Below are positions 13,840-25,810 of a stretch of 64,000 bases of DNA, one piece after another. The position numbers and the translations under genes were made by a program. Origin of the DNA: Acanthaster planci (lineage: Eukaryota > Echinodermata > Asteroidea > Valvatida > Acanthasteridae); assembly GCF_001949145.1 (NCBI RefSeq), contig NW_019091374.1, positions 1,708,670 through 1,772,669 of the forward strand. The letters run 5' to 3'. The notes beneath the pieces are model-generated. The model was not told where the DNA came from. It made no database searches and was given only the letters and a program-made list of their open reading frames with translations. Positions within the stretch are counted from its first letter, which is position 1. Every line of letters starts with the position of its first letter.

Positions 13840-15510
13840 AGAAAAGAGAGTGTAGCCGATTAACTGGTAGTTTCTATACGTAAGTGCGTTATTCACAGCC
13901 GCAAGAAAGCAGTTCAGTAGTTGCTCATATTTAAAAGCAACCTGTGAGTACGAGGCTTTCGTGGTTTTCAACCTGGTAAAGAAGAAAACCTCTCACATCA
14001 TTTAATATCAGAAATAACAGCGCTCGATCGGTAAAACCAAAATAAGTCACCAGTACAAACCACACAATGAAACTTGCCGAACCCCTAGCCTAATCCTCTT
14101 TTTAGAACAACTTAATGCCGCGGTAACCGCTCTGTCAAATCGAGGAGGACATTTTAAGGAAGCATGGATACTTTATTTTGCTTGGCAGATATTCCACTTG
14201 ATTCGAGTTGATTTGTTGATCAGTGTGATTTTTCCCTCTCAGGCCTATACCTCAGGATTCAAGCGCAGTTTGTCAGCGCAGACAGCATGGAGCTATGAAT
14301 TAAGCGACAAGCTTTTCTCTGTAGCACTTTTCTCTACTCTAAACTTGACATAGCGCAAGAGAAGCTACCCCCCCCATTAACTGGAAAATAACACAAAGAT
14401 GTTGCGTAGTTCGTCTGCGCAAAACAATGGGGAGAAATATCAGTACGTCGAAGGCATGCTGGGCCCGTGGATGCAGGGCATAGGACCTATGGAAAACCTT
14501 AATGGAACAGAAGTGAGCAAAGAGTGGAATGCCAACTTAAAGAAGTGAATTGAGACAAGATATTATGCTTCGGATAGCTCGTTAAATGGAATCCACTCTC
14601 TTTGGGGACCCAGGTGTCAGGTGTGATCTTAACTCACAAAGGCAAAGGGATGACTTTCAACCGTGATGTCACGGTTCACGTTGTCAAGGCGTGTTTTAAA
14701 CGCAGCTTGGACTTTGTTCCGTTTCAACAAGTTACATACATATTCATAATTATTGAGATCAAAGAGGCGTTATGCCTATTCCTCTCCACAAAAATAGTAC
14801 ATAATAAAGACCAAATCTGAACAATCACAGGTATACAAGCCGACTGTCCACATCCGGGTTACAGTGTAATAGATAATTAAATGATGATGTGCAGTGGTCA
14901 ATTTGGCAATGTGAAACTGGTTTTATTTATCATACAACTTTACCGCACTTCCGGTGGTTTTTGTGATGTTCTTTTTTAAGAGTCGTTTACCAACCTTGGT
15001 CGGGGCGGATGGTGGTCAATCTCGGGTGTCTATAAACAGCTTGGCTCTGTGCAAATTCGATTCGGAGCAGATGGGTTTAGTTTGAAGACAAGGGGAAGAC
15101 CAAAAAACGTTCTTATGCATGCTGGTGGTTACCTCTCAAAACACACCCAACCTGTAGTCATGAATCTTCGGCCTTTCAAGGAGGACAAGATGAAATCCTT
15201 GGTGGTCGTGTGGATGGATTCCCCTGGGCGATCATCAGGCTTAATCTCCCGTCGAGGGCAAAGCCAAAACTCGGCCACAATGGAGACTGGGTTGTCCGGA
15301 AATTTGGGTTAGCACTCCCAATAGGTAATACCGTCTGCGTTCATCGGGAGAGTCTCAAAAGTCATGCTTATTGATATGTAATGCAGGAAAATAGACTGGT
15401 AGGTGTCCCAAACTCCTTTACTGCTGCAAAGGAGAATTGACCTGCCTGGTGCCAAGTCTGTCTTAATTTCCACATTTTCTTTCCAGTTACGTCACCAGAA
15501 TACGAAATGG
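13840..15510. other. Intergenic, nothing recognised
   Basis: No homology to a known gene was seen. The 87-codon plus-strand frame at 15049-15312 has no recognisable domain or splice context. Confidence 0.35.
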
Positions 15511-15513
15511 GAC

Positions 15514-15693
15514 TTAATACGGGCGATTCACAATAGTGCGCCTCCAAGAGTTTGCAACGCGTTGACCAATCACAGTGCAAGACATCTGTCGACTCTTTCC
15601 AAACGCCCATTGGGTCGACAGATTTCTTGTACTTTGATTGGTCAACGCGTTGCAAACTCTTGGAGGCGCACTATTGTGAAACGCCCGTATTAA
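15514..15693. mobile_element. TTAA-flanked foldback MITE, ~172 bp
   Basis: A nearly perfect palindrome starts TACGGGCG and ends CGCCCGTA and is bounded on both sides by TTAA (15514-15517 and 15690-15693). The arms are about 55 bases with one or two mismatches (gattcac versus gtttcac) before reaching a less well matched centre. TTAA duplications are characteristic of piggyBac-type insertion. No protein is encoded. The paired open frames on both strands here are a consequence of the palindrome. Confidence 0.85.
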
Positions 15694-15699
15694 AATAGT

Positions 15700-16940
15700 T
15701 TACCTTCATGGCCACTTACAAACCAATGGCTGACGGAATGGCGCAAAATTAAAAAATAACAGTATTACAAAATGATGTGGATCAGCGATATTCTAAGGCG
15801 CCCCCAACGTCACCGGATCGACGCGTTAGCGGGTTTTGTCCTTTAAAAAGTTGGTTTCTCTCCGTCGAAGACTTCCTTCCTGAACATCCGACAGGCCTAA
15901 AATTTTAATCTAGTTGAAAAATATTTCCATATTTTGATAAAGCTATGCGTCTGTTGCAGAAATACATAATACATTATTCAGGCAGAAGGGGATAGACCTA
16001 CAAATCAAAAGAGGTCGGTGCATCTAGAGAAGAAGTCGATATCCGGAGGCTTATCAAACAAAAAACTAAAGAGGGCGCTATGTCGCAAATATGGTCAAAG
16101 AACCTCGTCCCCTGTGTGGATGAGGATTGTTAATTTAACCTCGTGCAAGCTGTACATGAACTTTGCACTATGAATAGAGAATTATGCATCCGAACCTTCG
16201 GAAACCAAAGCTCACACTTTCGAGTCTTTAAAGTATTTTACAATTTTGTAAATGCATGTGTTTGAAAAAGAAGTAAGACTTACAATTGAATACCTCAATA
16301 ATTGAAAGAAAGGAACGAAATCCACCATTCTTGCCTAGGAGAGTTAATTGATTTCCTTTGCAGCTCCTTCAAAAGATACTGTTTTTACTCTTTGAACTAA
16401 AACAAAAGGTTTTGTTGGAATTGGGCTCGTCTTTCAATTAGGTATTTAATTGAACTCCATACTAATAAATGAACAAATACATTTGAAACATCAACCAAAA
16501 ATGTGAGTCTTGTTATTGAGTCATTTTAATACATCTGCTTGCCATCTACATATATTAATGTGTACCAAGTTTAATATCTACAATTTTCTTTCACAACTGA
16601 ACATTTCTTTCTTGACAGGGAAACTGTAATTAACTCAATGCTTGTGCACAAAGTAGTTGTTGATCAAATGATTATTTCCAGAATACAATAAGCTGGATAT
16701 GTTCATCAAATATCTGTACACTACCATCCTGACCTTGCATACAATACACATTCAGAACATTTCCTGATTTTTCAAACATTTTAATACTTTCATGCTTTGT
16801 AAATGCTCTCAGAAAATAATGGCTATCCTTGACCTTCATTAATCGCAAAAATCCCACTATTGGACTGAATATCTACTGCCAACATAAAGAGTTTTCTAAA
16901 CAGAATAATCCCAAGGGCTGTAGTCAAGTCCATCATATCA
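15700..16940. other. Intergenic, nothing recognised
   Basis: AT-rich sequence with no supported exon, RNA gene or repeat. Confidence 0.35.
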
Positions 16941-16949
16941 CAAGACATA

Positions 16950-17226
16950 AGACCATTCACAAAACCAGCCACAAGACAAGTCACAAGACTAGCTGCAAGA
17001 CCAGTCACAAGGCCAGTCACAAGACCAGTCACAGGACCAGTCAGAAGACCAGTCCAAAGACCAGTCACAAGACCAATAAAAAGATCAGCCATAAGACCAG
17101 TCACAAGACCAGTCACAAAACCACCCACAAAACCAGACATAAGACCAGTCACAAGACCAGTCACAAAACCACCCACAAAACCAGACATAAGACCAGTCAC
17201 AGGACCAGTCACAAGACCAGTCACAG
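16950..17226. repeat. 12-bp minisatellite (ccagtcacaaga)n
   Basis: About 23 head-to-tail copies of a 12-base unit, ccagtcacaaga, with scattered substitutions (ccacccacaaaa, ccagacataaga). Because the unit is a multiple of three and lacks stop codons in some frames, both strands show a 133-codon open frame (repeats of HKTS on plus, TGLV on minus). These are repeat artefacts, not genes. Larger ~60 bp sub-blocks repeat towards the 3' side (17095-17154 resembles 17143-17202). Confidence 0.9.
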
Positions 17227-17621
17227 GTAGCTGGATGGACTATGACAAAGGCATTGTCTTTACTGAAGATTGGTTAAAATATTATGGACATATAGAGGCT
17301 TGTGATGACTTGTGATGAAACTGACTACAGTCCAAGTAATCACTACAATGCATGCATCTAGAGCATCATGCTTCAGACTGCGGACTATACACACAATCGT
17401 CAAACAGCATCTCATTTTGTCAGATGCGTGCAGTGGACAATAACAGAAAACACCATTCACATGCCTTTCCTTAGCCCCCTTCTAGAATTGCAAAACAAAG
17501 AGGTGAACTGATAAAATCCCACACTAAACACAGTTCATTGGGGTACAGTTCCCAGACGAGGTGCGTGACAGCACCGAGACAGTTTGGTTGTTATATTTAG
17601 ACAGCTAGAACTAATTTGTGC

Positions 17622-17717
17622 TTAGGAATTTACACTGTGAAGTAGCTGACTGCCACACTTGTTTTGAATCAGAGACAAGACGATCGCAAGGTTTAAAAGG
17701 AGCAGGGAGCCGTTGTC
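17622..17717 (-). pseudogene. Partial copy of the squalene synthase C-terminal anchor sequence
   Basis: On the minus strand, about 170 bases beyond the FDFT1 stop codon, a second open stretch ends in GSQLLHSVNS-stop, nearly the same as the real FDFT1 ending [10 protein letters not shown]-stop. It is preceded by a hydrophobic run (LLLLNLAIVLSLI) where FDFT1 has its membrane anchor ([13 protein letters not shown]). The best 35 bases around the stop match at roughly 28 positions. No clear splice acceptor precedes it, so a decayed tandem duplicate of the exon end is likelier than an alternative last exon. Confidence 0.5.
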
Positions 17718-17791
17718 AGGCCTCTTCCCTTACATACAAAGCAAGCTAATCTGTTTGACTGATACACTGATCCAGCGAAATCCGCTTATCT

Positions 17792-20700
17792 TTAGGAATT
17801 TACATAATGGAGTATCTGACTCCCGTAACTGTACAGGATCAGGGCCAGCATGATTCCCAGGGACATGTAGAGGGGTGGGTAGTAGCTGGCTGTGGCCAAC
17901 TGGCCGGCGGCGGTGTGACTCAGCTCCAGGTTGGTGGTCACTATCCTCTTGGTCAGCTCGGCTGATGGGTCGACACTGGGTATGGCTTTGCCGATCTAGG
18001 AAGAGCAGTCAAGATACATGAGGATGTGGTCGTTATCAAGTCTTGAAGTAAACGTGACGTACATGTACTTTTTCCTCATCTACTACCTGTGATTGGTGAC
18101 GACTACTGCGGGATTTCTTGCGTGAACCCCAGCGTGATATCACAGCCCAACCTCTGACCCCGTATCAAGCATCATCCTCCTTCAACTCCAACCAGGAATA
18201 AGAGCAGGCTTTTACAGGAAATCTCTAAACCAATCTTTGAGGCAGTGGAAGTGTCCAAAGCCCTATCCCAGCTTCTCCATCTGTCAACTCTATCCTGATG
18301 TGAAAATAACAGATCATCCTACCTCCTGCTGACATCTGTAATGAAACTTTCTTTTAACTGCGAAGATCACAAGACCCTGACAGATCTCAAAATCCTACCC
18401 AACTAAACTCAATCAGTCCTTTTTATCCCACGCCTGCTACCGTCAAAGGTCATTGTCCTAATGCTGTCAATGTTTGGATCTTCTTGAAGACCATGCTGAT
18501 CAGAAGGAAACTAATTAATAAACTATAACCAACCCACTCTAACTACCATCTCCCATCCTAACTAAATGATCCAATCACACTCTTACCTGTCTACTGTAGT
18601 TGCTGATGATCGTCCTGATACTGTCCATGCTGGTTGCTTCAAGCATCATGACGACTGCCTGCCCCTTCCGAATCTTAACAACGCCACTGAAAACCCTGGG
18701 GTTGTTGTAGCACTCGGCTAAAGTGGCAATTGCCATAACCTACCAGCAAGGAAAGATTTCTGGTTTCAGCTATTGTTTGGGAGACGGGGGCTCAAGATTT
18801 GTACAAACAGTCAGCTCTGTCACTTCCACTTCATATTACTGAGGTTCACCTCTACAGTCCATGCCAATGTGCTTTAAGTAACTGCCTACTCTGTCCAGGA
18901 CATTCTTGGTGGGAGATCTGAAGGTTGAATGATACGACCTGGGATCTCCTGACTTGGAAATATCATGACTTAGCCTAGGTGCAGGACCTGAAGGTGTGTG
19001 GTGTAACACTGGATATCCTGATTGCAGATTCTGTACAGTGTGACATTAATGAGAACATCCTGGGCACAGGACTGGACGATGTATATGGAGTAAACCCAGA
19101 TATAATTCATCCAAAGTCCTCACCTGTGGGATCGCACAAAAATTGAAGACGCTCTGGTTGTGAAGTCTTGACATGTACTTCAGGACGTCAGGGACATGAT
19201 GCAAGGCGTTGGTAATCAGCTCGTTCAGACAGTGGACGGCTGAGTTGAGATTCTGGGGTTTCTGAAAGTCGCTCAGTTTGGAGGCGTACTTACTCCATGT
19301 CTAAAATCAAGTGGTACGGATATCTGTAAAGCTTAGGAGTTTGAACCCTGCAATTCATGTATTGTTGGCGTCTTTCAGTGACTGTTCAAAGGAATTCTGT
19401 TGTGTCAATAAATCTGGATGCATGTAGCTTGGCATGAGGCTTTTGCAATGCACTTTCAAGGACTTGTTAGGATTTGTAATGGGCCTGACTACAGAAGTAG
19501 AATGTTCTACGGCGCTAGTCTAACGGGTGCAGGGTGAAGATGTGAACTAGCGATTCATAGGTCGAGGGTGAAGGGGTTAAAGGTGAAAGGTACCTCTCTG
19601 GGCCAGAATTCCCTCCCTTCCAGGTTGTCCTCTAGATAATCTCGGATGATGTTGGTCTTCTGGAGGAAGAGGCCCATGGAGTTTGCCAGCTGGGTGTCCT
19701 CACCAACAATCGCATCCTCCAGCTTGGAGGCGGAGAAGAGACGGGACAGCCCGATGCCCACCAGGCCCGCCACGTAGTGACAGTACTGGAGCAGGAAGAG
19801 ATCACAGAATGATCCAAACTCACGATCTCAAACATAGGTCACGCCAATTTACGGCAAGTGTTTGGACTACAATCTTGGACAAAATAGTTGGGACGCCTTG
19901 TGGGAAGCGCGTTGAAAAGATCCCCCCTCTGCCCCATTCAATGTTGCGGTCATTTACTGGACCAAGATTCAACCCAACTTACCCAATGAGAAGCAACATT
20001 GACAGGGGGCGAGGGGGAAGGCTTGTTCCAACAAGACTTGTCCAGGATTGTAGGTGTCCAAGATACCTGCCCTATGATGCAGAAGGTCCTGGATCTAAAC
20101 TACTTGAGTCCGATTTTAGTAATCTAATGAAATCTTTCCACAAATAGTGTTCAGAGAGCACTGGGAGTATGGTATCGTCTTGACCTATTTTTGCAAAGGG
20201 CAGAATGTGGTACTGAAAGTCACTATCCGCTCTGTGCAAGGACGAAAATAAAGGGTATTAATGACATGGCACTGAAGTTACTTGAGACAACCAGAGTGTG
20301 TGTACAGAGCATACAAACTCGGCTAAGACCGGCCTGATAAATGCAACCAATCTCTGCTGACATGTGCAGTCTTCTCACCAGGTCCCAGTCCTTATTGGTC
20401 ACGACATCTCGCTGGACAAACTCGCACATGCCGTGCCCCATCTTGTTGCAGATGTCGGCGATGACCACGCGGTAGCACTTGGCAAGACTTCTGAACTCTT
20501 GCGCTATCTGAACATGGCGAGAAAACCCAACGCTGTTAACATTATTATTGGGATGGGATGATTGGCACGGGTTTCTTTATAATGTCCCATGGGCGACTCC
20601 CTGCAAGTCTTGCCCAACGATTGGTTTTACTTCTTTGGCCGGTGCACCGTGCAGGTGACATGCGCTGGCGAGCACAGCCAAACGGCACTACCAGTAGAGG

Positions 20701-23700
20701 GCGCTCTATTCGCAAGAGAAGACCTGCCAGAAAACCAGTCATGTAGTATCTGGCAGGCTTGCCCGAGTATACGTCACACGCTCATGAATTACTATGAATA
20801 ATTGCTCATGCGCACTGCTAAAAACCGCAGTTGGCATGGTACGCAGTCTTCGGCACTGCATTGTTATTCATGAACTTGAGCGCGTGAGGTATGCTCGGAA
20901 TATTTGGGTAAGCCTGCCAGATTCTACAAGACCGGTTTTGTGGCAGGTCGTCTCTTGTGAATATAGCGCCCTCTGCTGGTAGTGCTATTCAGCTGCGCTC
21001 GCCAGCGCATGTCGCCTGCACGGCGCACGCACCGGCAAAAAACAGTAGAACCAGTCCTTGGGGCGAGACTGACTCCGTGCAAGCATTGGTGCAGGATGCA
21101 GCATCGGGTATGTTTCGTTACTATTCCATGACCCCTTTCAGCGTGCTCAGTAATCTTAGGTAATTTGGCCAATACTGGGGTTCATCTCTGCAACTGATTC
21201 CTGAATGCCAGCAGGCAATGTTTGAAATTCAATGGAGAATACTTCAGTATTTGGCTCTGTTGCATGTTTGGTTCCGTGATCTGGTGCCACTACCTGATGT
21301 TGAGCTACGTGTAACGACTTCAAAATTAGGTTAAGAATTAGGTGAAGCCAGAGACGAAGATGACGCCAAATACAGTTATTGGGGACCCACATCCACCATC
21401 TGGGAGATGAGGGTTAAAGGTCAAATGATTGGACTTTTCTCCACCCACAGTGACCCTACTGCACAAAGTGGTGTGACATTAAATGAGCAGATTAAAAAAA
21501 AACAGTCAAAAGTCAAAAGAAATCTGCCCCCTACCGTCTGGAAATCTTCCAATACAATGCGATCCTTCTCCTGGCTCTTGGTGTAGTTCCAAGTGGGGTC
21601 ATTCAGCTTCTCATGAAACTGTTGCAGCATCGGGATCTTCTCTGGCAGGGGTATTGTCATGTCATCCTCCACGGTGTCCAGCGCACGGAGTACCAGGTAA
21701 AAGATGCATACGGCATGCCTGAGGAATAACAATTACATATATTAACTCTTACAACTTTTCTGCATGTGAAACAAGAGTGAACCGCTCGTCATCTGGAGTA
21801 ACGGCTATCTCTTAATCTTGACTCTCGTCTTGGTCTGTGGCTTCATCTCAAACCACACAACAGGTTTAAAAATGTCACCTGTCAGAGCCAAAACAGAGAG
21901 ACCCCAAGTGTTAGTCTCATATTGGACAATAAGTTGTGTTAGTTTGAGCTGTGTTGAGCTTGAAGGCTTCAACTCAGGCGACTAGGAGCAGAGATAAATC
22001 CAAGATTTGGAAAATGTCTCGATATAAATATGGACAGTTTGCAGCTCTTTTGAGCCCGATTTGAACATGAAACAGGGGCAACAAAAGCGGAAAATGAAAT
22101 ATCCACAAAATAATCGCCAGAGGTTTTGAGTGCCCCACGTCAGCGTAGGGTCTATGGTATGCATTTGTGCTTGCCTATTACATGTAGGTAATCCTTCAAA
22201 TACCTATTTCTTGCGTTCTATGTCAACTTTTATACGTAAAAAGGCCTTAAACATGTTAAAGGTACCTGTAAACTGCATGTAGGTATATCTCCAGATTTGC
22301 AAAAATTGTTTTAAAAATCCTGAAAACCCTGATGAAAAAGTCCTGAAATCTGGAAAAATCCCGACAAATCTCACACCTGATAAAAGGTTCAAATGCACTA
22401 CTCTGTGGCTGGGGACGATGCCTTAGCTGCAGATGAAGCCTTGATTTGGGAAATGGCTAATGAGATCTGCTCAAAACATGATGGGCATTTTCTCACCAAA
22501 AGGGAAACAAGATTGTGTGACCTAGTCTGGCATCATACATGCAGCAAGCATCTCCCCGATAATATCAGTAATCATGAATGAGCAACCAAGCACAATACAG
22601 CTCAAGGCGACATTCTCAAGCCTGCACTGCACGAAAACAACACCCCCCCCAAAAAAAAAATTAGCCCATTAACCTTTCAATAATTCACTGTGCACAATCC
22701 CTGTAAAATGCCAGGCTTCTTGTTCAAATTTGCCGAGGAATTTTTAGCAGTTCAAAGAGCAATTTGGAAACTAAATTTAGTCCCTCAAATCTAGGTCATG
22801 ACTTTGGACACGTCGGATAAAAGCCACCATTCAAAAAAAAAAAAAATACACCTTCCAATCATTGAAGGGCTCACCCAGGCACTGAAGTTGCTGGATACGA
22901 ATCGGAATACTAGATAACTGATAAGATAACATTATGGATTACTAAAATAAGCAGGTACACGGTACAGGGACACTCAAAATAGCCCATTGTATCTAACAAT
23001 AGCAACCAACTTTTGTTTCTATCTTTAGGTTTTTGTCAAAAGCCGGCTTCCAGTTCATTGCTTGGACCATCTGTCTGTATAGCTTTTAACAGGGTGTTGG
23101 TAATAATACAGTCTCAGGATATAATGACCAAAACTGTAGGTACTTCCTGCATGCTTGGCAACCATCAATCGGATTGCATGCTGTCAACTGTTAACTTTTT
23201 TTTTATTATGTTTAAGAAAGGGACAACAAAAGTTACCCCCCCCCCAAAAAAAGAAAGTAGAATTGTAGAAGTCAAGAACTTCCAGAAAGTCTGGATTATG
23301 AGAGAAAATCGAAGCCTGGCTTTTGTCCATTAAAAAACTTGACTGGAAATGTTTTAGGTTTGAATTTAAAATGGTATGCACCACCAGTCACCGTGGCATG
23401 TACGAGAAGTGGAAGCAGAAACTGTGTACAGCATCCTCGAACTGAAATACATGTAAGTCTTGGAACAAAACCAAATTATCTTGGCCTTGAATATTCAAGG
23501 TGCCAATTGTACCGAAGTACCTTCCCAGAGGCCAAAACAAAAACATGTTTCCTGCTGCCTTACCTACATGCACACCGTCGTTTCATGGCACGACCCTCAG
23601 GTTTTGGGGGGGGGGAAGGCGGAGGAATTTTGTGTACATGTGAAATTACAAATAAAGAAACAATGTGCATATTGTAGTTTGAAAGTGGTAACAAAAAGGT

Positions 23701-25770
23701 TTAGCAAATCTGTGCTTCTGCCTGCAGCAAGAATTGTTTGATCATTTCATTTGAATGAAAAAAAATGCCATCTGACTTCTCTTGCTGTTAGTTTTAATCA
23801 GCTGCACACTGAATCACGGTAAAAAACTCCGTGAGGCAAAAACAGTTCGACAGGCAGACAGACAGACAAACTCCTACCTGAGGTCACCATCCAATGCCTG
23901 GATGACGGCCGCAAAGCTTCTGCTGGTCAGATTGAGGTATTCGTAACATTTCTTTGCTGTTCTGGTCATAGTCGCCTGTTAATACAGAAAACAAATTACT
24001 GTTTAATGAAGGCGTATTCTGCCACAGAGAACGGATGAGGAACTGTAGATTTGTGTGAAGAATGGAAGAGGCGAGTTCCAAGTCTATTCTCAGACTTTCC
24101 CTGGAGTAGCTGGTAGTTACTATCATGAAAAGCATAGAGAAATTTAATGTACATGTACACCTGTATGGGCGTCATCAAGAACCATGCATGCATAACTCTT
24201 GGCATAGTGCATACTTTAGTTTCCAGTATGTTTTTCAATTCTGATTAATTTGTGTCATTATCCATTATCATGTATTTCTTAAACAACCTTTCAAAATGGA
24301 ATTTTAGAAAATCTCAGACTCTATTTGTCTTCCAAGTTATAAAAATCTCCAGTGAATCCATGCTATCTTGTTTGCTGTACATTTGTGAAACGAGGTGACA
24401 CAGTAGTGTCCTGTCACAGATATAATTTCACAGTTCCTACTGAAATCAAGCCCCGTGCACAGTAATATTGGTTAGGATGTAGCCTCCTAAATCCTACAAA
24501 ATCTTCAAAGCTTTTCCAGGGGCACTTTGAAGAATCCAGTGGGTTTAGTGTTTGCGACCTGCACTGGGCACTTGTGCATTGAATTACACACATGGACTCA
24601 AAACATGCTCAACAGCAACATGTAGAGATTTGCATTAGAAAAAAGCATTTGTGCAGCAGTAAAACAGGAAGTGAAACTTCTGCTGGTATTGGCATGCACG
24701 TGTAATTTACCAGCAAGATCAAAAAGAAAAGAAATGGTTTGTTTTATGGCTACAAACCTAACCTACCACAGACAGTAAAAAGAACCCTGGAACAAAGGCT
24801 GGTACAAGCACATATGAATCATATAGAAAAGGTGAGATTTCGGAAAAAAGATTGCTTTGACAGTCTGCAAGGTTTTGCCGATTGCTGACTCTGTTGACCA
24901 CAAAGCATCATAATGAGTAGGCCCCGTTGTGCAACAGATTGTGGATTTTGTGTCAACGATATTATAATGAATTGTGCCAAACCAAGCTTTTCAGCCCTAA
25001 CCCTCCTCAATCCTCCTAAATCCTTTGGGTAGTTTTGGAGGATTTAGGAGGATTGAGGAAGAATGACAAAACAAGTGTGGATGACTGCGATGGATGGGTT
25101 AGACCTTGTGTTGGTTATGCTCAGTCATGCATAAATTCATGCCTCAATTACATGTATACGTCAAATCATCCACAATGCTCCAGGATACCATTCGTACTGC
25201 CTCAACATGACAGGAGTGACTAGGGTATGCTCGGGTATGCTTTCTACCCTTAAACATCAAGCTCAGATTTGCTGTCCTCTTAAGAAGTTTCTGCGAATTT
25301 GTGCACATTCAGCTGAATGTTGACTGTGTGCATCCCGTATATGTGTTGCATATAGGAACCACTGCACGCCATGACGTGTCTTTTCTCAGATTTATTCTTC
25401 CCTCAAGAAAACCCTCAATCATGTCAATGTGCACATTCAGTGCAGGAACTGCTGCATGCACGCTATTGGATTCAATCTTTCCTCGTAAGTACAAAGGAAT
25501 TTGTGTCAATTAAGTTGAAAGTTGGTCGCGCGCAAACTATATGCAGAAAGCAATGTGAACCATGACAGGTCTGTTCACAGCTCTTGCAAGCAGACCCTGG
25601 TCACTACCTACAGCCCCAAGATTTTAGAACCATGGCAATGCAACAGTAGGGTACCCACAGATGACAAAACTTACATAATCCTGTTTTGGTTTTGTGGGGC
25701 CTGCTCCGAGTTTGTACTTCAGGAGGGCGTAAACTTCATCAGGATGGGTGATAGATTTTAACAGATCCAT
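17792..25770 (-). CDS. FDFT1: Squalene synthase (farnesyl-diphosphate farnesyltransferase)
   Basis: Joins two farnesyl diphosphates through presqualene diphosphate and reduces the product with NADPH to squalene, the first step committed to sterols, at the ER membrane. Eight coding exons on the minus strand: 25675-25770, 23878-23975, 21535-21718, 20379-20507, 19594-19785, 19124-19300, 18587-18739, 17792-17995. All junctions are GT-AG and phases agree, giving 410 aa (human 417). Visible motifs are the first Asp-rich motif DTVED (79-83), [15 protein letters not shown] with the second motif at 218-222, VFNFCAIPQ (284-292), and a C-terminal membrane anchor at about 385-400. The start is [14 protein letters not shown], matching the family N-terminus. 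An acceptor-like site (ttacatttcag) at 25810 suggests the 5' UTR continues in an upstream noncoding exon. Introns hold several foldback elements. Intact and probably functional. Confidence 0.97.
19860..20065. mobile_element. Foldback element inside an FDFT1 intron
   Basis: The left arm (ttggactacaatcttggac, about 19861) is matched in reverse complement by the right arm ending near 20065 (caggattgtaggtgtccaag). Arms are about 35 bases and imperfect, and there is no coding sequence. It lies in the intron between the exons at 19594-19785 and 20379-20507. Confidence 0.6.
20594..21077. mobile_element. Long-armed foldback element inside an FDFT1 intron
   Basis: About 160-base arms are inverted around a ~150-base centre: the left word gacatgcgctggcgagc (about 20658) reappears inverted as gctcgccagcgcatgtc (about 20997), and agagggcgct reappears as agcgccctct. 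Arm identity is high but imperfect. No transposase is seen. It lies in the intron between the exons at 20379-20507 and 21535-21718. Confidence 0.75.
25005..25058. repeat. Short hairpin of the CCTCAATCCTCC family
   Basis: The word cctcaatcctcctaaatcc (25005-25023) is followed by its exact reverse complement (25040-25058) across a 16-base loop. The left arm is preceded by ccctaaccct, linking it to the same family as the copies near 54.5 kb and 59.15 kb. It lies in the first coding intron of FDFT1. Confidence 0.75.
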
Positions 25771-25810
25771 GGCTGAGAGCTATTATCGTTTATCTACACA
25801 AGTTGACTGT

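Noticed and set aside
15403-15693. Open frames on both strands near 15.4-15.7 kb
   Set aside because: They mostly lie within the palindromic TTAA-flanked element and mirror each other because of its symmetry.
16823-17230. 133-codon frames on both strands that resemble repetitive proteins
   Set aside because: Both arise from the 12-base minisatellite; the encoded repeats follow the DNA unit exactly and there is no flanking coding signal.
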